DNA of 64,000 nucleotides, from NCBI GenBank assembly GCA_017525805.1, contig JAFXSH010000174.1, forward strand, positions 1 through 64,000, in the 5' to 3' direction. The DNA comes from Clostridia bacterium (lineage in GTDB: Bacteria; Bacillota_A; Clostridia; Christensenellales; Aristaeellaceae). Position numbers and translations under genes: made by a program. The notes below the pieces were generated by a model. That model saw only the letters and a list, made by a program, of their open reading frames with translations. It was not told where the DNA came from and searched no databases. Positions 6,444 through 15,419 of the stretch are shown here, piece by piece; within the stretch, counting starts at the first letter, position 1, and each line of letters starts with the position of its first letter.

Positions 6444-8468
6444 TTACTCTGCCTCCAGCCACACCCTCATTTCACCCTTGCCCCGGTTCGCCCAGGCGAA
6501 ATAGGGGATGAGGGTGATTTTTGTTTCCGCAGCTTGGGGCTTGATCCAGGGGGAGTACAAGGGGGCATTTTCCTGCAGGTTGACGCGCTTGCCGGGAACG
6601 GTGAGGGCGGGCACGGTCAGGCCGTCGATCTGCTTTTCCGTGAATTGAGCTTCCGCCGTGCGTTCCGGGCAGGCCCGCAGCAGATGCAGGTTCTTTCCGT
6701 TGTCCGCTTCCTCGGCGCAGTACACCCAGGGGCCCCAGGTATAGCACACCTGATGCATGGTTTCCCGCACCAGGGGAGAGGCGGCAATGGCCTGAACGGT
6801 CATGGGGAAATCGGCGGTGATTTTATCGTTCGCGCGCCAAATGCCCGTGAAATGGAAGTAGCCGTTTTCCAGGCGTCCGTATTGAACGGCTTCAGCGCTG
6901 CCGTCCTTGGCCCAGCCGGGCAGCCGCAGGGCGATGGTCCCTTCCGCTTCGCCGGAAAGCACGGTCACTTCCACATGGCCGCTGTTCGTCAGGTCGGCGT
7001 CGATTTTCAGGGTGATTTCCTGGCCGTTCAGCTTGGCCGTGATCTCGCTGCCAATGTACAAATGGATATACAGGGCGTCTTCCGACTGAGTGGCGATATA
7101 TTGCCCTAAGGAGGACACGATGCGGGCGATGTTGGGCGGGCAGCAGGCGCAGCCGAACCACTTTTGCCGGACAGGCTTCACGTGGGAAAGGCGCTCGTCC
7201 GTTTCACAGGCGGCGGGGTCCACCTCCAGGGGGTTTACATAGAAGAAACTCTTTCCATCTAAGGCCATGCCGGATAAGACGGTATTGTACAGCGCCCGTT
7301 CCATCACATCGGCATATTCCGCTTTGGGCTGCAATTGCAGCATGCGCCGGGAGAAAAAAGCCAGGCCGATGGCGGCGCAGGTTTCGGAATAGGCGGTGTC
7401 GGAGGGCAGGTCGAAGGGCCGGGAAAAGGCTTCGCCCACATGGGTGCCGCCAACGCCGCCGGTGACGTACATTTTTTCGCTCACCGTACTGCGCCACAGC
7501 CGTTCGCAGGCTGCCAGCATTTGTTCATCCCCGGTCAGCCGGGCTTCGTCCGCCATGCCGCTGGCAAGGTACATTTGCCGAACCGCGTGGCCCACGGCCT
7601 CGTCCATGTCCAGGACGGGCTTATGGGCCTGATAATATATATACCGTTCTGCCGTTACGGGCAGTTCTTTTTTGCCTTCTTTTTTCAGCCGCCGGTTTTC
7701 CTCTAAGGCGAAGGTGCTGGGTTCCGTGCCCCGCACATCTAAGAAGCACTGGGCCAGTTCCTTCCATTCGGATTCCCCGGTTTCCTCGTACAGCCGATAC
7801 AGCGCCATTTCGGCGATTTCGTGGCCGGGGCAGCCCCGCTCCGCATCGGGGCCGAAACGCCGGAAAATGCACCGTCCAAAGCGCCGGGCTACGTCCAGCA
7901 GATCGTCCTTCCCCGTGGCCTGCTTCCAGGCCACCGCCGCTTCCGTTAAGTGGCCGAAGCAGTATAATTCATGGTGGTCTTTCAGGTTGGTAAAGGCATT
8001 TTCCCGTCCGGTGAGGGAATAGTAGGTGTTCAGGTAGCCGTCCTCCTCCTGGGCGGCGCGGATCAAATTCACGGCCTGCTGCACCTGCTTTCCAAGCTCC
8101 GCGTCCGGCTTCACTGTGAGCTGATAGGCCGCCGCCTCCAGCCACTTGTAGCCGTCGCTGTCCTGGAACACGAAGCCGTAAAAGCCGTCCTCCATGGGCG
8201 GCTTTCCCTCTTCTGGTGACACCACGAAGCCGCAGTTCTGCTGCACGGGGGCGTACCCGCCGCCCACTTTTTTGGCGGCGATGGCCCGGGCAGCGGCGCG
8301 CATGTTGTGGGCCCACCAACTGGGGGCCGCACCGGGAACCCGGTCGTTCAGCGCGTCCCACTGGTAAGGGATCACGGCGGTGCGGATCAGGTCCATTTCC
8401 CGGCTCCAGAAGGGATCCGAAACCCTCACAGAGCGCAGGGGCAGCGGGGCGGAAATCGTATCAGACAT
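6444..8468 (-). CDS. Glycoside hydrolase family 127, beta-L-arabinofuranosidase-like
   Basis: A 674-residue cytoplasmic enzyme (no signal peptide). GH127 enzymes release L-arabinofuranose from short plant-derived oligosaccharides using a zinc-bound cysteine nucleophile. The key residues can be placed: Glu346 in GEAF, Glu362 and Cys364 in SETCAAIG, and the Cys-Cys pair 442-443 in CACCPPN. The 16-residue gap between the two glutamates equals that in the characterised Bifidobacterium enzyme HypBA1 (Glu322, Glu338). TATAAT and AGGAGG lie upstream on the minus strand. It stands alone, with no transporter or regulator beside it. Confidence 0.92.
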   Translation of the reverse strand: MSDTISAPLPLRSVRVSDPFWSREMDLIRTAVIPYQWDALNDRVPGAAPSWWAHNMRAAARAIAAKKVGGGYAPVQQNCGFVVSPEEGKPPMEDGFYGFVFQDSDGYKWLEAAAYQLTVKPDAELGKQVQQAVNLIRAAQEEDGYLNTYYSLTGRENAFTNLKDHHELYCFGHLTEAAVAWKQATGKDDLLDVARRFGRCIFRRFGPDAERGCPGHEIAEMALYRLYEETGESEWKELAQCFLDVRGTEPSTFALEENRRLKKEGKKELPVTAERYIYYQAHKPVLDMDEAVGHAVRQMYLASGMADEARLTGDEQMLAACERLWRSTVSEKMYVTGGVGGTHVGEAFSRPFDLPSDTAYSETCAAIGLAFFSRRMLQLQPKAEYADVMERALYNTVLSGMALDGKSFFYVNPLEVDPAACETDERLSHVKPVRQKWFGCACCPPNIARIVSSLGQYIATQSEDALYIHLYIGSEITAKLNGQEITLKIDADLTNSGHVEVTVLSGEAEGTIALRLPGWAKDGSAEAVQYGRLENGYFHFTGIWRANDKITADFPMTVQAIAASPLVRETMHQVCYTWGPWVYCAEEADNGKNLHLLRACPERTAEAQFTEKQIDGLTVPALTVPGKRVNLQENAPLYSPWIKPQAAETKITLIPYFAWANRGKGEMRVWLEAE

Positions 8469-8604
8469 GGCTGCTTCCTCCTGTATGAATTGTCTTTATT
8501 ATATCGGAGCTGACCGGCTTTTTCAAGTGTGGAAACACCGCAAAAAACATCCCCTCCGCATGCCTTCCCAATCCCTCGCATAGGTTTAGAGGAAGGCGGA
8601 GGGG

Positions 8605-9900
8605 ATGGGAATGAAGAAGCAGTCCTTGAAACGACAGGCGCTGATCACGGGGGCCAGCACGGCGCTGGTGCGGGCCATGGGCTTCGCCCTGCGGCTGTAT
8701 GTGTCCCGGCTGTTAGGTGCGGAGGCCTTGGGCGTGATGGAGCTGGCGTCCGGGGTGCACATGCTGGCGCTCACCCCGGCGGCAGCGGGGCTGCCACAGG
8801 CGGTGAGCAGGCTGACGGCAAAGGCGAAAGATCAGCGGCAAAGGGAACGGGTGCTGTATGCCGGGCGGCGGCTGGCGCTGGCCCTGGGCCTCATATTGAC
8901 CCCAATCTATCTGATCCTGTCCCCCTTCCTGGCAAGGTGGATGGGGGATGAACGGGCGCTGCCCGCGCTGCTGCTGTTCGCCCCCTGCATGCTCACGGTG
9001 GGGCTGTCCAGCGTGTATGATGGGTACTTTTTCGGTCAAGGCCGGGCGCTGCCCCCGGCCATCAGCGAAGGCGCGGAGCAGGTAGTGCGCCTCATGGCGG
9101 TGGCGGCGTTGGCGGGGCTGGTGCCGCTGATCACGCCCGCCTACCGCGCGGCGCTGCCCGCTTTCGCGTCCTCCCTGGGGGAAGCGGCGGGGCTGCTGGT
9201 GATTTTGCCCCTGGCGGGCCGGGTGGTATCCTTCCGGGGCGATCCGATGGAAAAGGATACCCGGAAAGCGCTGCTGCACCTCTCCCTGCCGCTGCTGCTG
9301 AACCGGCTGGTGCATACGGGGCTGCGGTCGGTATGCAACGCGGTGATCCCCCTGCGCCTGATGGCGGGGGGCCTGAACAAGGCCGAGGCCATGAGCCGTT
9401 TGGGTATGCTGGGCGGGATGGTAATGCCCCTCATGTTCCTGCCCTGCATGGCCTCCGGGGCTTTGTCTGCTGTAGGGGGCCCCGCTGTGGCCCGGTGCGG
9501 CGGCAGGAAAGCGGAAAGCAGGCTGATCCGCAGATTGCTGCTTTCCGCTGTGGCGGTGGGCGCGGCCTGCGCCGGGGGGCTGTACGCCCTGGCCCCCTTC
9601 ATCGCCCGGTGGGTATACCGCCTGCCGGAACTGACGCCCCTGCTTCAAAGGGCCTGCCCTTTAGCGGTGATCCTGCCCGCCCAACAGATGGCCGGGGGCC
9701 TGATGACCGGCCTGGGATTGCAGCGGCGTTCCCTGCGCGCCTCCCTGCTGGGCAGCGCCGCGCTGCTGCTGTGCGCCTGGCAGTGGACACGGCGCTTCGG
9801 CATTATGGGCACGGCCTGGGCGTATATGGCCGGGCATGGGCTGACGCTGTTCTGCGAAATGGTTTTTCTTGCCGCCCGGGAAAAGCCTGTGAAGCCATAA
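8605..9900 (+). CDS. SpoVB/MurJ-type polysaccharide flippase (MOP superfamily)
   Basis: A 431-residue multi-pass membrane protein with about 12 hydrophobic segments. It starts MGMKKQSLKRQALITGASTA and contains RLYVSRLLGAEALGVMELA, the N-terminal signature of SpoVB-like lipid-linked saccharide exporters. The exact substrate cannot be read from sequence. The start could be 8605 or the ATG two codons later; a GGCGGAGGGG ribosome binding site lies just before the first. A paralogue in the yab cluster at 46144 is longer and closer to YabM. A strong hairpin follows the gene. Confidence 0.88.
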   Translation: MGMKKQSLKRQALITGASTALVRAMGFALRLYVSRLLGAEALGVMELASGVHMLALTPAAAGLPQAVSRLTAKAKDQRQRERVLYAGRRLALALGLILTPIYLILSPFLARWMGDERALPALLLFAPCMLTVGLSSVYDGYFFGQGRALPPAISEGAEQVVRLMAVAALAGLVPLITPAYRAALPAFASSLGEAAGLLVILPLAGRVVSFRGDPMEKDTRKALLHLSLPLLLNRLVHTGLRSVCNAVIPLRLMAGGLNKAEAMSRLGMLGGMVMPLMFLPCMASGALSAVGGPAVARCGGRKAESRLIRRLLLSAVAVGAACAGGLYALAPFIARWVYRLPELTPLLQRACPLAVILPAQQMAGGLMTGLGLQRRSLRASLLGSAALLLCAWQWTRRFGIMGTAWAYMAGHGLTLFCEMVFLAAREKPVKP

Positions 9901-9905
9901 ATCAA

Positions 9906-9935
9906 GCCCGGCCTGTCTTTTGCGGCAGGCCGGGC
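9906..9935 (+). terminator. GC-rich terminator hairpin between converging genes
   Basis: GCCCGGCCTG pairs perfectly with CAGGCCGGGC and is followed by a T-rich stretch (GTGCTTTGCTTTTG). It lies between the flippase gene and the oppositely oriented solute-binding protein gene and may serve both. Confidence 0.75.
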
Positions 9936-9956
9936 AGTGCTTTGCTTTTGAATGGA

Positions 9957-10919
9957 TTATTTCAGATAGTACCCTTCATCCGGCGCTTTACCGCCCACGG
10001 AGGCGGGATTGGCGCTGAACAGGATGTCGTAGAGCGGGGCAGCCTGGGCCTGCATGTCCTCGCCGGAGACGAACACCAGACGGCAGGAGGGCAGGGCCTT
10101 TTCGGCTACCTTGGCGGCGGCGATGATGCCCAAATCGGCGATTTCCTGAGCGGCCTCGGCCACGTTTTCATTGGCGAAGGCGATGGAGGCTTCCAGGTCC
10201 TTCATGAAGGCTTCCACCAGGTCGGGATGGGCCTCGGCAAATTCCTTCCGCACGATCACCACGCTCATGGAAAGCTGGGCGTCCGCGACGCCGTTCATTT
10301 GGGCGGCTGCGGCAAAGGCTTCGGTAATGTCCAGGGCCACGCGGAAATCCGGGTTTTTCATCAGCACGTTGGTCACCATGGGTTCAGGCAGCAGCACGAT
10401 GTCCGCCAGGCCCTCGATGGCCTTGGAGGCCACGGCGGCGTGTTCGGCTTCGGTTTCCAGGGCGGCGTTCACGCCGAAGGTAGAAAGGATGTATTCCGTC
10501 ACGTATTCCGGAGTGGCGCCCTGTCCGGCGTACAGAATGGTTTTGTCCTCCAAGTCCTGAACGGAGTGGATGGTATCGCCCTTTTCCAGCACGTACAGCA
10601 TGCCCCGGGTGGTGAGGGCCAGGGCTTTTACGCCGCCCTCGGTTTTGTTGTACAGCACGGCGCCCACGTTGATGGGCACGGACGCGATATCCACCTGGCC
10701 GGAAATCACCAGGGCGTTCACTTCTGCGGGAGCGGCTACCAAAGTGAGTTCGTAAGAGCCGTCGTTTTCGGTCATCATATGGGCCACGGACATGCCGGTG
10801 GGCCCTTGCAGGGCGGCCACCCGCACCACCGTTTTATCCGCCGTATTTTCAGCGGCGCACACGAAGGGCAGGGATACGATGAGCAGCACAACAGCCAAAA
10901 TTTTGATCATCTTTTTCAT
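9957..10919 (-). CDS. NMT1/SsuA-type ABC transporter solute-binding protein
   Basis: A 320-residue exported binding protein. The start at 10919 is chosen for GGAGGAACG upstream; it yields MKKMIKILAVVLLIVSLPFVCAAEN, a signal peptide whose FVCA could be a weak lipobox. The mature part has VVRVAALQGPTGMSVAHMM, PAEVNALVISGQVDIASVP and LPEPMVTNVL, typical of the fold that binds small organic or oxyanion ligands. No permease or ATPase is adjacent. The gene lies directly downstream of the TM1266-type gene, 28 bases away and on the same strand, an association also known in other Clostridia. Confidence 0.85.
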   Translation of the reverse strand: MKKMIKILAVVLLIVSLPFVCAAENTADKTVVRVAALQGPTGMSVAHMMTENDGSYELTLVAAPAEVNALVISGQVDIASVPINVGAVLYNKTEGGVKALALTTRGMLYVLEKGDTIHSVQDLEDKTILYAGQGATPEYVTEYILSTFGVNAALETEAEHAAVASKAIEGLADIVLLPEPMVTNVLMKNPDFRVALDITEAFAAAAQMNGVADAQLSMSVVIVRKEFAEAHPDLVEAFMKDLEASIAFANENVAEAAQEIADLGIIAAAKVAEKALPSCRLVFVSGEDMQAQAAPLYDILFSANPASVGGKAPDEGYYLK

Positions 10920-10947
10920 GAATTCGTTCCTCCATCTTTTTCGCATT

Positions 10948-11193
10948 TTATTTTTTCGTCATGGCGCTTTTTACCTGCACGCCGGGCACGTTGCCAAGCT
11001 TGCCGGTGAGCGCGCCTACCTGCATATCATCTCCCCGGATCAGCAAACCGATCACGGCGATGTTCCGCTCGTGGTCCGGTACGCCGATGCGGCCGGTCAC
11101 GATCTCCTGATACTGGGAAATGATCTGGTTCACTCGGGGTGTCTGGCTAAGGTCGTCGATCACGATGCCGATAAAGCCGACGCGTTCTTCCAT
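10948..11193 (-). CDS. TM1266-type putative regulator of the iron-only hydrogenase system
   Basis: An 81-residue protein with a ferredoxin-like ACT/NikR-type fold. VGFIGIVIDDL, NQIISQYQEIVTGRIGVPDHERNIAVIGLLIRG and GALTGKLGNVPGVQVKSA match the TM1266 family closely. Members usually lie near [FeFe]-hydrogenase structural or maturation genes, but none are seen in this window. The start at 11193 is preceded by GAAAGGAAG, and longer frames run into the leader. It is followed by a solute-binding protein gene, probably in one transcript. Confidence 0.87.
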   Translation of the reverse strand: MEERVGFIGIVIDDLSQTPRVNQIISQYQEIVTGRIGVPDHERNIAVIGLLIRGDDMQVGALTGKLGNVPGVQVKSAMTKK

Positions 11194-11405
11194 TTCTTCG
11201 CTTCCTTTCTCCAAAAAGAAAAGCATGACAGATATTGCCATGCGCCCGAATACAGATGTTTTGCCTCCTTTCGCTCTCGGGCCCGGACGCATCCCTGCCC
11301 TCAAGGGAAACTTTTTTTCGTCCCGTCCGCTCGCCCGCATGCGATGCACTGAGGTCCGCTTCGATTGGACAATGCTATTATACACAGGAAGGCTGGCCCA
11401 GTCAA
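11194..11405 (-). promoter_or_regulatory. Promoter and structured leader with terminator before the TM1266 gene (candidate riboswitch or attenuator)
   Basis: On the minus strand TTGACT (11400-11405) and TATAAT (11377-11382) are 17 bases apart. The predicted transcript then has about 175 untranslated bases. CGGACG pairs with CGTCCG, and GCCCGA pairs with TCGGGC. The leader ends in a hairpin GCATG...CATGC at 11223-11243 followed by TTTTCTTTTT, only about 20 bases before the ribosome binding site. A terminator in that place implies conditional read-through. I could not match it to a known riboswitch class (TPP, SAM, cobalamin, T-box, fluoride, NiCo and molybdenum cofactor motifs were considered). 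Confidence 0.6.
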
Positions 11406-11564
11406 GCGGATCAGCGAACTGTTTTTTCCCTGTATTTTCAGGGGATAAATGCGGATCGAGACATTTTTCCCTTGACAAAGGGGAATGAAAGCAGCATCAT
11501 AAACGGGAAAGAACCGGCATTTTTCCATTTCCAGCGGACGGATTAAACAAAGGAGGCTCCCATC

Positions 11565-12122
11565 ATGATCCCCACCCCGGAAGAAGCGTTTGAAATCCTG
11601 AAGGAATACAACAGCGGAGACTTTCATTTGAAGCATGCCCAAATCGTGGGCGACTGCATGCGCTGGTTCGCCAATGAACTGGGCTACGGGGACGAAGCCG
11701 ATTTCTGGCAGACCGTGGGCATCCTGCACGACCTGGATTTTGAACAGTTCCCGGAGCAGCACTGCATCAAAAGCCAGGAGCTCATGCGGGAAAAGGGGTT
11801 GGACGAGCGCATCATCCGGGCCACCGCCAGCCACGGCTTTGGCATCACCGTGGAGATCAAGCCGGAGCACGAAATGGAAAAGGTGCTCTTCGCCGTGGAC
11901 GAGCTGACCGGATTGGTGGGGGCTGCCGCCGTGATGCGCCCCTCCGGATCGGTGAGCGATTTGGAAGTAAAGTCTGTAAAAAAGAAATTCAAGGATAAGC
12001 GCTTTGCCGCCGGATGCAGCCGCGAGGTGATCCGGCAGGGAGCCGATATGCTGGGATGGGATTTGGACACCCTCATCGATAAAACCATCTTAGCCATGCG
12101 GGCAAGCAGCGCGGTGGATTGA
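11565..12122 (+). CDS. HD-domain hydrolase
   Basis: A 185-residue soluble protein with the HD metal-binding pattern: His22 or His24 in LKHAQIVGD, the HD pair in GILHDLDFEQFP, and a later His in ATASHGFG. It belongs with small HD proteins described as phosphohydrolases, whose substrates are unknown. An AGGAGG-type site precedes the ATG at 11565. TTGACA at 11472 could be a -35 box, though the matching -10 is poor. It lies 32 bases before the polyphosphate phosphotransferase gene and probably shares its transcript. Confidence 0.8.
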   Translation: MIPTPEEAFEILKEYNSGDFHLKHAQIVGDCMRWFANELGYGDEADFWQTVGILHDLDFEQFPEQHCIKSQELMREKGLDERIIRATASHGFGITVEIKPEHEMEKVLFAVDELTGLVGAAAVMRPSGSVSDLEVKSVKKKFKDKRFAAGCSREVIRQGADMLGWDLDTLIDKTILAMRASSAVD

Positions 12123-12154
12123 CAATTGCAAAAAAATGGCGAGGAGGAAAGAGG

Positions 12155-13648
12155 ATGCTGAAAGAATTTGAACGGAAAAAGGCGGAGGTCAAGGATACCG
12201 CCCTGAACGCGGAAATCAAGCAAATCAGGGAAAAGCTGCTGGGCCAGCAGCAGTTGATCCGCGATCAGAAGCTGCCCGTGCTGGTACTGATCGAAGGCTG
12301 GGCCGCGGCAGGCAAGGGCACGCTCATTAAGGAGCTGATCAGCGAGATCGATCCCCGGTTCTATAACGTGACCTCCCCGGCCATCGTACCGGAAAGCGAG
12401 CAACGCTATCCTTTCCTGTACCCCTACGCCGCGGCTATGCCCGAAAACGGCAAATTCATGTTCCTGGATTCCGGATGGATGGAAAGCACGGTGCGCAAGT
12501 ACCTGCGCCACGAAATCACCAAAGAGGAATACAAGCGCCGGGTGCGTTCGGTGAACGAATTCGAGCGCCAATTGCGGGACGGCGGCTACGTGGTGCTGAA
12601 AATTTTCCTGCACATTGAAAAGGACGAGCAGTTTGAACGGCTCCAGGCATTGGCGGAGAGGAAAGAAACCGATTGGCGCGTCACTCCGGAGGACCTGTGG
12701 CAGCATAAGGAATACAACCGCTTCCTGAACGCCTACGACGAGTTCATGGAAAAGACCGATTCCTGCGTGAAGTGGCATATCTTAGACGGCAGCCGCAGGA
12801 AAATTGCCGTGCGGGACGCCATGAAGCTGCTCTATACCCAAATCGACCAGGCGCTGGCAGCGGGGCGCTATGTGGGCGAGCCCTTTGAGGAGAAATTCCC
12901 CCTGCTGGAAATGCCCAAACTAAAGGACGTGGATTTGTCCCCCGTCATCGGCGACGAGGAATACAAGAAGGAGCTGAAACGGCTCCAGACCCGGCTGGCC
13001 GAGCTGCATAACATGATCTACCGCAAAAAAATCCCCGTGATCCTGTGCTACGAGGGTTGGGACGCGGCGGGCAAGGGCGGCAATATCCGCCGGGTGGCGT
13101 ACCCCCTGGACCCCCGGGGTTTCGACGTGCGGCCCATCGCGTCGCCCCTGCCCCATGAACTGAACCGGCAGTATTTGTGGCGGTTCTGGACGCGCCTGCC
13201 CCGCACCGGCCATATCTGCATTTTCGACCGCACCTGGTATGGCCGGGTGATGGTGGAGCGGCTGGAGGGCTTTTGCACGGAAAAGGACTGGCAGCGCGCC
13301 TACAACGAAATCAACGAGTTTGAACGGCAACTGACGGACTGGGGCGCGGTGGTGATCAAATTCTGGATCCACATCGACCAGGAAACCCAGCTGGCCCGGT
13401 TCACCGAGCGCCAGAACACCCCCGAAAAGCAATGGAAGATCACCGACGAGGATTGGCGCAACCGGGAGAAATGGCCCCAGTATGAGGTGGCGGTGGACGA
13501 AATGCTGCAAAAGACCAGCACGAAAAACGCCCCCTGGTATATCATCGAATCCAACGATAAGCACTACGCCCGCATCAAGACCCTGAAAATCATCGTCAAC
13601 GCCTTGGAAAAAGCCTGCGAGGAAGAATTTAAGCGACAAATGGAATGA
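12155..13648 (+). CDS. pap: Polyphosphate:AMP phosphotransferase (two-domain PPK2)
   Basis: A 497-residue protein with two tandem PPK2 domains. Walker A appears twice, as EGWAAAGKGTL (about residue 47) and YEGWDAAGKGGN (about residue 307). The second domain has the full lid and Walker B segment FDRTWYGRVMVERLEGF. In the first domain this is degenerate (FLDSGWMEST), as in known two-domain PAP enzymes, in which the C-terminal domain is catalytic. The reaction converts AMP to ADP with polyphosphate as donor. The start at 12155 is chosen for GAGGAGG upstream. Confidence 0.93.
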   Translation: MLKEFERKKAEVKDTALNAEIKQIREKLLGQQQLIRDQKLPVLVLIEGWAAAGKGTLIKELISEIDPRFYNVTSPAIVPESEQRYPFLYPYAAAMPENGKFMFLDSGWMESTVRKYLRHEITKEEYKRRVRSVNEFERQLRDGGYVVLKIFLHIEKDEQFERLQALAERKETDWRVTPEDLWQHKEYNRFLNAYDEFMEKTDSCVKWHILDGSRRKIAVRDAMKLLYTQIDQALAAGRYVGEPFEEKFPLLEMPKLKDVDLSPVIGDEEYKKELKRLQTRLAELHNMIYRKKIPVILCYEGWDAAGKGGNIRRVAYPLDPRGFDVRPIASPLPHELNRQYLWRFWTRLPRTGHICIFDRTWYGRVMVERLEGFCTEKDWQRAYNEINEFERQLTDWGAVVIKFWIHIDQETQLARFTERQNTPEKQWKITDEDWRNREKWPQYEVAVDEMLQKTSTKNAPWYIIESNDKHYARIKTLKIIVNALEKACEEEFKRQME

Positions 13649-13666
13649 TGGTCTGCAATAGAAAGA

Positions 13667-13695
13667 GCCGCCGATAAATTTTCGGCGGCCTTTTG
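13667..13695 (+). terminator. Intrinsic terminator after the polyphosphate:AMP phosphotransferase gene
   Basis: GCCGCCGA pairs with TTCGGCGGC around an AT-rich loop and is followed by CTTTT. It lies 18 bases after the stop codon. Confidence 0.8.
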
Positions 13696-13696
13696 C

Positions 13697-13760
13697 GGCT
13701 TTCTCGGAAGGGGGGCTGGGGGAGACCGTTCTTTCAGCATGAAAGAGCGGTTTCCCCCAG
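13697..13760. repeat. Dispersed palindromic repeat, family 1, copy B
   Basis: It has the GGCTTTCTCGGAAGGGGG lead-in followed by the CTGGGGGAGACC arm and the inverted GGTTTCCCCCAG arm. It lies between two converging genes, the phosphotransferase and prfC. The left arm has two changes from the consensus. Confidence 0.85.
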
Positions 13761-13770
13761 TAATTCTTCG

Positions 13771-15369
13771 TTACTTCTCCACGGGCCGGGGGGCGATTTC
13801 GCTCAGCTCCAGGCCCTTGTTTTTTTCGCCCGCCAGGCGGATGCTCCAGTCGTTTTCAAAGAAGAGGACGGGGTTATCGTTCACGTCGAAGCCCCGGGCG
13901 GAGGTGGAGGTCAATTGCAGGTCGGCGGGGTCCACGGGGGTATCCTTGATCCAGCGGACGAAGCGGTAGCCCAGGCGGTCCATGACCAGGTCCACGCCGT
14001 ACTCGCTCTTTAAGCGGTAGGTGAGCACGTCGAACTGCAATTCGCCCACCACGCCCACGATAAATTCTTCCAAGCCCGTTTCGTTGCGCTGGAAGGTCTG
14101 GATAGCGCCTTCCTCGGAGAGCTGGTTGATGCCCTTGACGAACTGCTTGCGCTTCATGGAGTCCAGGGGCCGCACCCGGGCGAAGCGCTCCGGGGCGAAC
14201 ACGGGTATTTTTTCAAACTTGATTTTCCGGCCCACCGCCAAGGTGTCGCCTAAGCGGTACACGCCGGGGTCGAAGAGGCCGATGATGTCGCCGGGATAGG
14301 CTTCTTCCACGCCCTCCCGCTCGTCGGCCATGAACTGCTGGGGCTGCTTCACCTGCATTTCCTTGTTGGTGCCGGAGTGCCATACGGTCATACCCTTGTG
14401 GAAGATGCCGGAAACCACCCGCAGGAAGGCCAGCCGGTCCCGGTGGGCGGGGTTCATGTTGGCTTGGATTTTGAAAATGAAGCCGGAGAAGTTTTCGCCC
14501 TCGGGCTCGATCATGCCCTGGTCGCTTTCCCGGGGCAGGGGCCGTTCGGTGTAGCGCAGGAAGCGGTACAGGAAGGGTTCCACCCCGAAATTGGTCACGG
14601 CGCTGCCGAAGAACATGGGCGTCAGCTCGCCGCGCCGCACGGCGTCTAAGTCGAAAGCGTCGCCCGCTTCGTCCAATAATTCGATTTCATCCGAAAGGCG
14701 CTGACGGTAATGCTTGTCCAGGGCCGTTTCAAAGGCGGGGTCGTCCACGGAAATCACGGTCTTGCCTGCCTTGGTCTTGCCGTGGTCGCCGCCGAAGTAT
14801 AATTCGACCGTCTTTTCGTCCCGGTGGTACACGCCCTGAAAGTCCCCGTCCACGCCGATGGGCCAGTTGACGGGGCAGGCGCGCACGCCTAAAACCTGTT
14901 CGATTTCCTCCATGAGAGCGAAGGGGTCCTTTGCGGCGCGGTCCATTTTGTTGACGAACGTAAAAATAGGGATGCCCCGCATGCGGCACACCTTAAACAG
15001 CTTCACCGTCTGCTCTTCCACGCCCTTGGCCGCGTCGATAAGCATGACGGCACTGTCCGCCGCCACCAGCACCCGGTAAGTGTCCTCGGAAAAATCCTGG
15101 TGGCCGGGGGTATCCAGGATGTTGATGTGAAAGCCGTCAAACTCAAACTGCATGGCGCTGGACGTGACCGAAATGCCGCGCTGCTTTTCGATTTCCATCC
15201 AGTCGCTGGTGGCGTGGCGTTCGGCCCGGCGGGCCTTCACGCTGCCCGCCTGGCGGATGGCCCCGCCGTACAGCAATAATTTTTCCGTCAGCGTGGTTTT
15301 GCCCGCGTCGGGATGGCTGATAATGGCAAAGGTGCGCCTGCAGGCCACCTCTTTCGCTAAATCGGACAT
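13771..15369 (-). CDS. prfC: Peptide chain release factor 3
   Basis: A 532-residue translational GTPase that recycles RF1 and RF2 after termination. The GTP-binding motifs are clear: SHPDAGKTT (G1), RGISVTSS (G2), LDTPGHQDF (G3) and NKMDR (G4). The effector part DLVMDRLGYRFVRWI and the C-terminal domain complete a normal-length RF3. AGGAGGAAAC precedes the ATG. It is monocistronic with its own promoter about 100 bases upstream, and a four-codon open frame lies in its leader. Confidence 0.97.
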   Translation of the reverse strand: MSDLAKEVACRRTFAIISHPDAGKTTLTEKLLLYGGAIRQAGSVKARRAERHATSDWMEIEKQRGISVTSSAMQFEFDGFHINILDTPGHQDFSEDTYRVLVAADSAVMLIDAAKGVEEQTVKLFKVCRMRGIPIFTFVNKMDRAAKDPFALMEEIEQVLGVRACPVNWPIGVDGDFQGVYHRDEKTVELYFGGDHGKTKAGKTVISVDDPAFETALDKHYRQRLSDEIELLDEAGDAFDLDAVRRGELTPMFFGSAVTNFGVEPFLYRFLRYTERPLPRESDQGMIEPEGENFSGFIFKIQANMNPAHRDRLAFLRVVSGIFHKGMTVWHSGTNKEMQVKQPQQFMADEREGVEEAYPGDIIGLFDPGVYRLGDTLAVGRKIKFEKIPVFAPERFARVRPLDSMKRKQFVKGINQLSEEGAIQTFQRNETGLEEFIVGVVGELQFDVLTYRLKSEYGVDLVMDRLGYRFVRWIKDTPVDPADLQLTSTSARGFDVNDNPVLFFENDWSIRLAGEKNKGLELSEIAPRPVEK

Positions 15370-15419
15370 GGGATGTTTCCTCCTCGTTTAATCTCATTCT
15401 GCTTGCCCGCTTAGCGGTA

